DNA of 9,996 nt from Elusimicrobiota bacterium. GTDB lineage: Bacteria > Elusimicrobiota > Elusimicrobia > UBA1565 > UBA9628. Position 1 is the first letter of the stretch. Each line of letters opens with the position of its first letter. The DNA lies in the NCBI GenBank assembly GCA_016194625.1, contig JACQBB010000460.1:1-9996 (forward strand). The letters run 5' to 3'. Below the pieces are notes generated by a model. The model saw only the letters and a list, made by a program, of their open reading frames with translations. It was not told where the DNA came from and ran no database searches. Positions 1-6,873 of this stretch are shown one piece after another. Both the position numbers and the translations under genes were made by a program.

Positions 1-182
1 AAGGCCAGCGCGGCGAGCAGCGGCTCCTCGCGCCAGGCGGCCAGCATCCGCGCGCCGTCGCCGCGTGCTCGGGCGAGCAGGGCCGCAGCGAGGAGAGCCA
101 GCGCGACGTTGGAGGCGGCGATCGACGCGGGCAGGGCGAGCGCGCACAGCGCGAGCGCGGCGGCGACGGGAGAGATGGACAT
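1..182 (-). CDS. O-antigen ligase/polymerase-like membrane protein, N-terminal part (cut by window edge)
   Basis: Only the first 60 codons plus two bases are present, with no stop. The translation begins MSISPVAAALALCALALPAS, continues IAASNVALALLAAALLARAR and then turns polar, MLAAWREEPLLAALA. Two closely spaced hydrophobic segments split by a short 'PxSIAxSN' turn, then a basic loop and a new hydrophobic start, are typical of the N-terminus of O-antigen ligase/Wzy-like proteins (family knowledge, from memory). Such proteins join or polymerise lipid-linked glycans on the outer face of the inner membrane, which fits the place after the flippase and GT-C enzyme. The ATG at 182 is preferred; an in-frame TTG two codons upstream (186-188) is possible, and no clear ribosome binding site is seen. 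The assignment rests on a short fragment plus context. Confidence 0.6.
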   Translation of the reverse strand, partial: MSISPVAAALALCALALPASIAASNVALALLAAALLARARGDGARMLAAWREEPLLAALA

Positions 183-189
183 GCGCAAG

Positions 190-208
190 GGCAGTCTACC
201 AGATTGCC
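190..208 (-). other. Small imperfect hairpin in the only sizeable gap
   Basis: On the minus strand the segment GGCAATCT-GGT-AGACTGCC can fold into an 8-bp stem with one A·C mismatch and a 3-nt loop. It ends 7 nt before the ATG at 182 and begins 12 nt after the stop of the membrane glycosyltransferase gene. There is no U-run, so it is not a standard terminator. It could affect access to the next start codon, or be chance. Confidence 0.3.
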
Positions 209-220
209 GTCGGAGGCGTC

Positions 221-1744
221 TCAGCGGCCGAGGCGCAGGACGCGCGCGACGACGCCGGGAGCCAGCGCGACGCGCTCGGTCTCGACGGCGGGGAGGCGGC
301 CGGAGGCGACGGCGGCCGCGACGCCCGCGTTGGCGCGGTTCAGGAACGCGGGGACTTCCGCGGCCGGGAGTCCATCCACCAGGATCAACGCGGATGCGCC
401 CTTGTCCTTGAGGCGGATCAGCGCCGCCTCGGCCGAGTCCTGCGCGTAGCCGAGGCTGACGAAGCCCAGGCCCAGCCCGCGCGCGGCCGCGAGCGAGGAG
501 AGGTTGTTGGCGTTGAGGAAGCGGTGCTCGAGGGCGACGGCGGCGACGCCGCCGCGGCCCGCCGCGCGGTCTGCGGCGTCCACCAGCGCGCCTCGGTCCC
601 AGCCGGCGTCGGACGACGGCGCGCCGTTGTAGGCGAGGGCGCGTCCGGGCCCGACCCGGAAGGTCTGGTCGGCGCACACGGTCAGGCCCGCGCCGAGCAG
701 GAGCACGGCCGCTGCCGAGCGGAAGGCGCGGTGGTCGAAGGAGACCGCGGCGCGGCCGGCGAGGAGCGCGAGGACGGGGAGCAGGGGGGCGGGCAGGCGC
801 GAGTCGGCGTTGACGCCGACGGCGTAGACCGCGAGCGGGGTCAGCCCCCACAGGGCGGCGCGCGTCCCCGCGTCCGGGGGAGCGGAGCGGCGCTCGGCCG
901 CGGCGAGCCCGACCAAGGCGAAGCCCGCGCTCAACGGCCAGGAGAGGTCGTCGCGCAGGATTCCCGCGAGCCAGGCGGCGCGCGCCCCGAGACCGCCGCC
1001 GCCGGCGTAATCGCGCGCGACCTTCCCGAAGCCGGCGCTCCACGCGTAGCCGAGGACGTACGGCGCGTTCCAGAGATACCAGGTCGCGGCGAGGGCGGCG
1101 GCCGCGGGGAGCGCGGTCTTCGCGTGCGGCTTCAGGCGCTCCCGCGCCGACCAGACGAAGCCGGCGGCGAACAGCGGGAAAGTGACCTTCGCGAGCAGGC
1201 CGAGACCGAGCAGCGCGCCGAGACGGAGACCCTCGCGGCGGTCGGCGGCGCGGGCGACGGCGCAGCGCCAGGCGAACAGGCCGAGCAGCGCGGCGACGAG
1301 GGTCTCCGTGAAGAAGAGGCGGGAGAGCCCGTAGGACGCGGGAAGGAGGGCGACGAGAGACCCGCCCAGGGCCGCGGCGTCTGCGCCACGGGGATGCTCC
1401 CGCCACCAGGCTGCCGCGGCCCGCGACCATGCCCAGGCGCCCAGCGCGGCCAGCGGCAGGTTCGCCCACACGGCGACGCGCTCTCCGGTCCCGAACGCCG
1501 CGTACAGCGGGAACGGGACGAGGGCGAGCAGCGGCGCCTTGATGTGGAACGCGCCGGCGTAAGCGCGGGCGAAGGCGAGCGGCGAGGACTTCAGCGCCGT
1601 CCAGAGCCGGAAGCTGACCTCCAGATACCAGGCGTCGTCCCACGCTGGCGGCGCGGAGTTGCGGGCGACGTGCCAGGCGCTCGCCAGCAGGACGGCGCCG
1701 GCCGCGGCGACGGAGGCGGCGACCGTCGGCGAAGGGCGCTTCAC
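221..1744 (-). CDS. GT39/PMT_2-type polytopic membrane glycosyltransferase (GT-C fold)
   Basis: A 507-residue membrane protein. A first hydrophobic segment at about 8-27 is followed by PPAWDDAWYLEVSFRLW near 32-48; the acidic pair Asp36/Asp37 sits where GT-C enzymes of the dolichyl-phosphate-mannose/ArnT group hold the catalytic Asp. HIKAPLLALVPFPLY at 67-81 matches the K-x-P-x-L block, and SRLFFTETLVAALLGLFAW near 141-159 has the expected Glu147 region. About ten further hydrophobic stretches run to about residue 365, then a soluble C-terminal domain of about 140 residues that probably faces the periplasm. Family members use polyprenyl-phosphate sugars outside the membrane, so this one may decorate the repeat unit or lipid after flipping (inference). 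The start is GTG at 1742-1744, overlapping the fusion gene's stop (GTGA), with GGGAG about 11 nt upstream. Exact donor and acceptor are unknown. Confidence 0.82.
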   Translation of the reverse strand: MKRPSPTVAASVAAAGAVLLASAWHVARNSAPPAWDDAWYLEVSFRLWTALKSSPLAFARAYAGAFHIKAPLLALVPFPLYAAFGTGERVAVWANLPLAALGAWAWSRAAAAWWREHPRGADAAALGGSLVALLPASYGLSRLFFTETLVAALLGLFAWRCAVARAADRREGLRLGALLGLGLLAKVTFPLFAAGFVWSARERLKPHAKTALPAAAALAATWYLWNAPYVLGYAWSAGFGKVARDYAGGGGLGARAAWLAGILRDDLSWPLSAGFALVGLAAAERRSAPPDAGTRAALWGLTPLAVYAVGVNADSRLPAPLLPVLALLAGRAAVSFDHRAFRSAAAVLLLGAGLTVCADQTFRVGPGRALAYNGAPSSDAGWDRGALVDAADRAAGRGGVAAVALEHRFLNANNLSSLAAARGLGLGFVSLGYAQDSAEAALIRLKDKGASALILVDGLPAAEVPAFLNRANAGVAAAVASGRLPAVETERVALAPGVVARVLRLGR

Positions 1745-4113
1745 GCGGTCCGGCGCTCCCACAGCGCGAACAGGCCGTACAGCGCCAGTCCCGCGGAGAA
1801 GGACGCGATCAGCGCGAGCGCCGCGCCGAGGACGCCGTAGCGCGGCACCAGCAGCGCGGTCAGCGCGACGTTGCCCAGTCCCGCGGCCAGCGCGCCGGAC
1901 ACCGACACGCGCAGCCCGGACAGGTCGCGCGCCGCGTACAGCGAGGACGCGGCGCCGTGGAGCAGGATCATCGCGGCCGCGCCGGCGAAGGCCGCGGCCC
2001 AGCCCGCGTCGAAGTTGTAGCGGCTGCCGAACAGCGCCAAGCCTCCGACGGCGGTCGTCGCGAAGAACAGCCACGCCCCGACGACGGCCGGCGCGGACCA
2101 GCGGCGGAACAGCTTCCAAAGGTCGCGCTGGCCGTCGGCCCCGCTCGCCATCGGGATCAGGACCGCCTGCAGCATGTACAGGAACGCCAGCGCGACCTGG
2201 ACCGTCGCGGTGAAATAGGCGCTGAAGAGGCCGACCTCGTGCGGGGTCGCGTGGCGGTTCAGGAACAGCCGGGCCGGCGCAAGCACGCAGGCCGTCGACA
2301 GGAGCGTGACGGTCGCGGTCGCCGCGTATTCGGCCATCGAGCGGATGAACCCGAGGTCGATCACGGGACGCAGGTAGTGGCGCAGGGTCCACAACGCGTA
2401 CGCGGAACTGGCCAGCAGGCTGCCGCAGAAGGCGAGGACCATCGCACGATGACCGGCTCCGAACATCGCGATCAACGCGAGCAGGAGCAGCGGAGCGGAG
2501 AACCCGTACACCGTCTCGGCCAGGCCGCGGTGGGCGAAGCGCTTGAGGCCCAGCAGCGGGCTGGCGACGACCTGGCTGAGAGCCGTGGAGAGGGCGAGGA
2601 GCATCGAGAGCTGGAACAGCCCGCTCGGGAGGCCGACTGCTTTCTGGAGCGTGTGGTGCAGGGCGGCTGTGACCGGCAGCGTCGCGACCGCCCAGACGGT
2701 GAAGGAGATCAGGGCGGTCGACACCAGGCGCGCGCGCCGGTCCTCGTCGTGCTCCTCGGCGATGAGCTTGCTGGTCGCCAACGGGAAGCCGAGCATCGGG
2801 ATGATCTGCAGGTAGGCGGCCGCCGCGATCGCCAGGTTGGCGCGCCCATACTCCTCGGGGCCGAGGAGGCGGCCGGCGAGCAGCTGGGTGAACAGGGTCG
2901 AGGCGCGCGCCGCGGTGTACAGCGCGCCGATCCAGCCCAGGCCGGAGAGGAGCGCCCCGCGGCGGCGCGCGGGAGCGGGCGTCGGCTCGGCGCGCTCGCG
3001 CGCGTCCGCGACCAGCGCGGTCAACTCCGCGAAAACGGCGTCCTCGGCGTGGGCGCGGGCGACGGCCACGCGCGCGGCGCGGGCGGAGGCCGGCTCGTCC
3101 GAGGCGGCGCGCGCCGCGGCGATCCAGTCCTTCGGCGTCCGGCAGATCGTCAACGCGCCGGACAAGCCGGACAGCGCCGGCAGGGGGCTGGCCAGCACCG
3201 GAAGTCCGGTCGCGAGGCACTCGTAGGTCTTGGCCGGGATGACGCCGCGGTTGTACTCGTCGTCGACGTACGGCAGGAGCAGGGCGTCGTAGCCGGCGAG
3301 CATCCCGGGCAACTCGCCGTGGCCGACCCGGCCGCGGAACCGCACCGTCGCCGGCAGCGGAGGCGGCTCTTCCTTGACCGGCCCGATCAGGTCCACCTCG
3401 AACCCGGCGCGCGCGAGGGCCTTCACCGGCGCGTAGTCGACGGCGCGCCAGAGCGTCCCGAAGTAGCACAACCGGCGGACGGGGCCGGCGGGCCGGGGAG
3501 GCAGGAAGAACTCCGGACCGACGCCGTGGTGCATCTCCACCACGCGAGGGTGCAGGCCCTTCTTATCGTCGTACAGCGTGCGCGAGGTCGTCAGCACCAG
3601 GCCCGCGTGCGCCATCAGCGCGGCCTCGGTCTCGGCCAGGTTCGGCGGCGGCGAGGGCAGGCCGTAGAAGTTGTCCACGCAGTCGTACACCACCAGCGAG
3701 GGCGCGAGCTGGTCGAGGATCGCGAGCGTCGTTGCGGTCGGCAGGTAGGCGAACACCACGGGGCCGCGGCGCAGGCCGCGGTCGTGCAGCATGTCGACCA
3801 GGCGGGGCGCGAGGAGAGAGGCGTTGGCCTCGCGGAACAGGCGCCGCGTCGGCGGCAGGACGAGGGGGCTCACCACGCTGATGCCGACCGGGGCGGCCAC
3901 GCGCCGCGAGCGTCCGCGGCGGACCGCGCGCCGCAGTCGGGAGGCGACGCGGCCCAGGTCGCGCAGTCCCGGCTCGCGGAAGCCGGTGTTCTCGACGAAG
4001 AAGACCCGGTGGCCGGCCTTCGCCCACTGCGCGGCGAACGCGTGATGGCGTTGCCAGGTCGCGTCCCATTCGACGCTCGACAGGATGACGACGTCGAAGG
4101 GACGGCTCTTCAT
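1741..4113 (-). CDS. Fusion of a GT4-like glycosyltransferase to a Wzx-type polysaccharide flippase
   Basis: One uninterrupted 790-residue reading frame holds two complete domains. Residues 1 to about 372 form a GT-B glycosyltransferase: VVYDCVDNFYG at 141-151, HHGVGPEFF at 195-203 and IPAKTYECLATGLPVLAS at 292-309 resemble TuaH-type enzymes; Glu298 is kept while the first Glu of E-x7-E is Gly290. A short Pro/Ala/Arg linker (373-386) follows. From about 387 to the end there are about 12 hydrophobic segments, starting with a flippase-type first helix and RLLGPEEYG at 415-423, as in MATE/MOP-family O-antigen transporters. Length and segment count match a whole flippase (about 400-480 residues). 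I see no in-frame ATG, GTG or TTG between Leu364 (TTG, inside the GT domain) and Met440 (after the first helix), so the flippase half has no obvious start of its own. The ATG at 4113 overlaps the upstream stop (ATGA). The inferred role is adding a sugar to the lipid-linked unit and flipping it outward. Confidence 0.85.
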   Translation of the reverse strand: MKSRPFDVVILSSVEWDATWQRHHAFAAQWAKAGHRVFFVENTGFREPGLRDLGRVASRLRRAVRRGRSRRVAAPVGISVVSPLVLPPTRRLFREANASLLAPRLVDMLHDRGLRRGPVVFAYLPTATTLAILDQLAPSLVVYDCVDNFYGLPSPPPNLAETEAALMAHAGLVLTTSRTLYDDKKGLHPRVVEMHHGVGPEFFLPPRPAGPVRRLCYFGTLWRAVDYAPVKALARAGFEVDLIGPVKEEPPPLPATVRFRGRVGHGELPGMLAGYDALLLPYVDDEYNRGVIPAKTYECLATGLPVLASPLPALSGLSGALTICRTPKDWIAAARAASDEPASARAARVAVARAHAEDAVFAELTALVADARERAEPTPAPARRRGALLSGLGWIGALYTAARASTLFTQLLAGRLLGPEEYGRANLAIAAAAYLQIIPMLGFPLATSKLIAEEHDEDRRARLVSTALISFTVWAVATLPVTAALHHTLQKAVGLPSGLFQLSMLLALSTALSQVVASPLLGLKRFAHRGLAETVYGFSAPLLLLALIAMFGAGHRAMVLAFCGSLLASSAYALWTLRHYLRPVIDLGFIRSMAEYAATATVTLLSTACVLAPARLFLNRHATPHEVGLFSAYFTATVQVALAFLYMLQAVLIPMASGADGQRDLWKLFRRWSAPAVVGAWLFFATTAVGGLALFGSRYNFDAGWAAAFAGAAAMILLHGAASSLYAARDLSGLRVSVSGALAAGLGNVALTALLVPRYGVLGAALALIASFSAGLALYGLFALWERRTA

Positions 4114-4865
4114 CGCGCCGCCGGGTCGCCCTGGCGGCGCGCGAACCAGTCCCAGCGGCCCGCGCATTTCCCCTCGAAGTCGCGCGCGTCGTCGAAGCCG
4201 GTGACCTCGGTGCGCTTGAGCAGGAGCGGGTCGCGGCCGGGCGCGTTGACGCCGTACAGGGAGCAGCCGGCGCGGACGAAGCCCGCCTCCCTCGCGGCCG
4301 CGGCGGTCCGTCGCGAGGCGGCGCCGTGCGGCCAGGACATCACCGTCACGGCGCGGCCGACGGCGTCCTCCAGGCGCTTCCGCGAGCCCGACAACTCGGC
4401 GGCGAGCGCCGCGTCGTCGAGGGCGTCGAGGCGCGCGTGCGTGAGGCCGTGGGCTCCGATCTCGCAGCCGGGGACGCGGGCGAGCTCCTTGAGCTCGTCC
4501 CAGGCCAGGTGCGGACGTCCGGAGTCGAGCAGGCCCGGAGTGGCGCAGACGGTGAACGGTATCTTCCTCTTGGCGAGCATCGGGGCCGCCGTCGTGAGTG
4601 CGTCCCGGTAGCCGTCGTCGAACGTGATGCAGACCTCGGCGCCGCCGTCGAGCGCCGCCCCGCCCAGAGAGACCGGCGTTCCGGACCGGCCCGACGCAAG
4701 AAGCTCCAGGTGCCGTTCGAAGGACTCCGGCCGTACGCACAGCCCGTACGGGTCGCCGGGAATGGCCGTGCCGACGGCATGATAGCCGAGGATCCTCAGA
4801 CCGGGGGCGGCGTCCGTCCCGACCGCGGCCGCGACCGCGCGCCACACGGAGTGCTTCCAGCTCAT
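4110..4865 (-). CDS. Polysaccharide deacetylase (CE4/NodB domain), probably cytosolic
   Basis: A 251-residue single-domain CE4 protein. The start of the fold is RILGYHAVG at 24-32. Motif 1, TFDDGY, is at 81-86 with the catalytic base and metal aspartates Asp83/Asp84. Motif 2, HGLTH, is at 139-143 with metal ligands His139/His143. SWPHG at 177-181 fits motif 3. All key residues are present, so the enzyme should be an active metal-dependent N-deacetylase of an acetylated amino sugar (family knowledge). The N-terminus MSWKHSVWRAVAAAVG lacks the long hydrophobic core of a signal peptide, so it may work inside the cell on a lipid-linked or nucleotide-linked sugar. The ATG at 4865 has GAAGG 4 nt upstream and overlaps the preceding stop (ATGA). 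Its own stop overlaps the next start (ATGA). Confidence 0.9.
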   Translation of the reverse strand: MSWKHSVWRAVAAAVGTDAAPGLRILGYHAVGTAIPGDPYGLCVRPESFERHLELLASGRSGTPVSLGGAALDGGAEVCITFDDGYRDALTTAAPMLAKRKIPFTVCATPGLLDSGRPHLAWDELKELARVPGCEIGAHGLTHARLDALDDAALAAELSGSRKRLEDAVGRAVTVMSWPHGAASRRTAAAAREAGFVRAGCSLYGVNAPGRDPLLLKRTEVTGFDDARDFEGKCAGRWDWFARRQGDPAAR

Positions 4866-5848
4866 CCGCCCTTCCCCAGCTTCCAGGCGATCAGCGCGCC
4901 GGCGGGGCCGCGCAGGAACGCGGGCCGCGCGAAGTCCCACTCGCCGACGGTGTCGGCGGCTTTCGCGCCCAGCCCGCTCTTGAAGTCGGCCACGCCGCGC
5001 GCGGCGTCGGGGTCGGCGCCGCCCAAGTCGTAGGTCCGCGCGCCGCGGCGGCGCGATTCCAAGATGAGCGCCCACAGCAGGGCGTAGGACGCGTACACCT
5101 TGCGCGCCTCGGCCGTCGCCGCGGCGAGCAGGTCCGTCGCCGAGCCCCCGAACACCGCGCACGCGCGCAGCGCGACGGTCTTCCCGTCCACCAGCGCGCG
5201 CTTGAGCACCAGCGTCCCGCCGAGCGCGCGGACCAGCGAGCGCAGCTCGTCGGCGCGGTGCTGGGGCGGCAGGCCTTTGAGCGCCTCCATCTCTCGGTAC
5301 ACGGCCTCCATCCCGGCGGGGTCGGGGTCCGTCCAGTCCACGACGACGGCGCGCGCGTTCCCGCGCTTGAGGTTGTGGCGCCAGTTCGACGAGAGGCCTT
5401 CCTTGAGCGGCTCCGGCTCCGGCGTCAGGTCGAGCAGGTAGGTGCGGTTGCGGTCGAGCGGGCGCGCCGGGCGCGTCCAACCCGCGCCGGCCAGGAACGC
5501 CTCGGACGCGGCGTCGAGCTCGCGGTAGGAGCACACGCGGCCGTAGACCGCGGTCCCGCCCGCCGCGTCGGCCAGCGCCGCGCGCAGGCCCGCGTTCCAC
5601 AGGCCGGGGTCGCCGACGGGGCCGCCGCGGGCCCACAGCAGGCGCGCGCCGCCGGGCGCGCTCTTGACCAGCGCCTGCGCCGCGGCCAGCGGCGCGTCGT
5701 CCGGCCCCGCGACGACGCGCACCGGTCGCCAGCCGAAGTCGGCCTTGTGCCGCGCCCACGCGGAGGTCTGGAACGCGTTCGCGCTCGGGACGGCGGCCAG
5801 CGCCGCGTCCCACGCCGCGTCGTCGCCGGCGAAGGCGCGCCAGTTCAC
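4862..5848 (-). CDS. FemAB/FemX-like acyl- or aminoacyl-transferase (GNAT fold)
   Basis: A 328-residue protein of the FemAB-like branch of the GNAT superfamily. FQTSAWARHKADFGWRPVRV near residues 26-45 matches the N-terminal 'Q-S-x-W-x-x-x-K-x-x-x-GW' pattern. WARGGPVGDPG at 72-82 is the rGPv block, SSNWRHNLKRG at 153-163 the R-x-N-x-x-K block, and YDLGG at 273-277 followed by GVADFKSGLG the C-terminal signature. Known members add amino acids to peptidoglycan precursors or sit in exopolysaccharide/exosortase loci, where their substrate is often unknown. Here, between an aminotransferase and a deacetylase, acylation of an amine on a sugar is a reasonable inference. The start is taken as GTG 5846-5848, sharing GTGA with the upstream stop; the adjacent GTG at 5849-5851 is an equal candidate. 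No clear ribosome binding site is visible, so translation is probably coupled. Its stop overlaps the next ATG (ATGA). Confidence 0.82.
   Translation of the reverse strand: MNWRAFAGDDAAWDAALAAVPSANAFQTSAWARHKADFGWRPVRVVAGPDDAPLAAAQALVKSAPGGARLLWARGGPVGDPGLWNAGLRAALADAAGGTAVYGRVCSYRELDAASEAFLAGAGWTRPARPLDRNRTYLLDLTPEPEPLKEGLSSNWRHNLKRGNARAVVVDWTDPDPAGMEAVYREMEALKGLPPQHRADELRSLVRALGGTLVLKRALVDGKTVALRACAVFGGSATDLLAAATAEARKVYASYALLWALILESRRRGARTYDLGGADPDAARGVADFKSGLGAKAADTVGEWDFARPAFLRGPAGALIAWKLGKGG
4869..4877 (-). promoter_or_regulatory. Ribosome binding site of the deacetylase gene
   Basis: GGGGAAGGG on the minus strand ends 3 nt before the ATG at 4865, within the last codons of the FemAB-like gene. 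It is the strongest purine-rich site in the 4-nt overlap series. The FemAB-like and fusion genes have no comparable site and probably rely on coupling. Confidence 0.5.
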
Positions 5849-6873
5849 CACAGGAAGTGCGCCAGCCCGACGGTCCGGTCCGCCTCGGGCGCGCTCGCGC
5901 GCGTCGCGTCGGGCAGGTCGGGCCATGGCAGAGTCGTCAGCCCGGCGGCGGCGAAGACGGAGCGCGCGGCGGCGAGGTCCTTGGCGCGGAACGCGTAGGC
6001 GTAAGGGACGACCCCGTCGGGCAACGACGGGAACACCGGCGCCAGGCCCGCGTCCCGCGCCAAGCCGTCGCACAGCGTCCACAGCGCGCGGCGGCGCGAC
6101 GCCTCGACGGCCGGGTCGGCGCAGGTCAGCGGGCGCTCCAGCTCGGGGCACGGCGCGGCCGGAGACGGGAGGACGCGCTCGGACTCCGCGTCCGGGCCGA
6201 CGTGGCCGCTGGCGTCTCCGCGCAGCGCGCGGACGGCGGTGAGCGCCGCGTGCGTCGCGCGCGCGCCGGCCAGCGCCAGGAACGGGCGCGCCGCGGCCTT
6301 CAGCGCCGGACGGCGGCCCGGCATCGGCTCGAACGGGAGCTGCGGCGGCAGCTTCGCCGCGAGCGCGGGGTCGGCGGCGACCAGCGCTCCGCCGTTGGGC
6401 AGGGGCAGGCTCTTGCGCAGGCTCAGTATCCCCAGCGGGGCGCGAGTCCCCAGCAGGCGGCCGGCGGCGTCGCGGGAGAACAGCGCGTGCGCGGCGTCCT
6501 CGATCACCAGCGCGCCGCAGCGCCGGGCGTAGGCCTCGAACGGAGCGAGGTCCTGCGGCCAGCCGAAGTAGTCCACGGCCAGGACCGCGCGCGCGTCGGG
6601 CCAGCGCGACGGGTCGTCCTGCGGAGCGAGGTCCGGGCGCACGCCGTAGAACGCGGGCTCGGCGCCGGCGGCGGCGACCGCGGAGAGCAGGTCGCGGCAG
6701 ACGAAGGACGGCAGGAGCACGCGCCCGCCCTCCGCCCCGGCCAGCGTCAGCGCCTCGACGAGGGCGTTCCGGCCGTGGCCGAAGAAGCGCAGCGCCGCGG
6801 GCGCGAACAGGTCCTGCACGCGCCACGGCGCTTTCGCGCGCGGCGGGGCGTACACGGTCGCGGGGAGGTCCAT
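5845..6873 (-). CDS. Divergent DegT/DnrJ/EryC1/StrS-family PLP aminotransferase
   Basis: A 342-residue fold-type I PLP enzyme, somewhat shorter than typical sugar aminotransferases of this family (about 360-400). GHGRNALVEAL at 32-42 corresponds to the family's N-terminal GTxAL region, LLPSFVC at 53-59 to the LvPsfTf stretch, and AVDYFGWPQDL at 99-109 to the vh.yG.p.d block. Asp126 in IEDAAH should hold the PLP ring nitrogen. Lys154 in SLRKSLPLPNGGALV should form the Schiff base. Both key residues are present, but the loop before Lys154 appears about two residues shorter than the usual SFHPTKN and the following GEGG is PNGG. The likely role is transfer of an amino group to a keto sugar in the cytosol (inference); the divergence leaves room for another amine acceptor. 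The ATG at 6873 overlaps the previous stop by one base and has GGGGA 4 nt upstream. Its stop overlaps the next start (GTGA). Confidence 0.8.
   Translation of the reverse strand: MDLPATVYAPPRAKAPWRVQDLFAPAALRFFGHGRNALVEALTLAGAEGGRVLLPSFVCRDLLSAVAAAGAEPAFYGVRPDLAPQDDPSRWPDARAVLAVDYFGWPQDLAPFEAYARRCGALVIEDAAHALFSRDAAGRLLGTRAPLGILSLRKSLPLPNGGALVAADPALAAKLPPQLPFEPMPGRRPALKAAARPFLALAGARATHAALTAVRALRGDASGHVGPDAESERVLPSPAAPCPELERPLTCADPAVEASRRRALWTLCDGLARDAGLAPVFPSLPDGVVPYAYAFRAKDLAAARSVFAAAGLTTLPWPDLPDATRASAPEADRTVGLAHFLW

Noticed and set aside
65..1840. Long plus-strand open frame of 591 codons
   Set aside because: It lies antisense to the membrane glycosyltransferase. Its product is rich in Arg, Gly, Ala and Glu without motifs, as expected from the complement of a GC-rich gene.
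2790..3024. A separate start for the flippase half
   Set aside because: I found no in-frame ATG, GTG or TTG between the TTG at residue 364 (inside the glycosyltransferase domain) and Met440 (after the first helix), and there is no stop between the halves, so one gene is the simplest reading.
1957..4611. Plus-strand open frame of 884 codons
   Set aside because: It is antisense to the fusion and deacetylase genes, crosses their boundaries, and is low-complexity and highly charged. Stop codons are rare by chance at this GC content.
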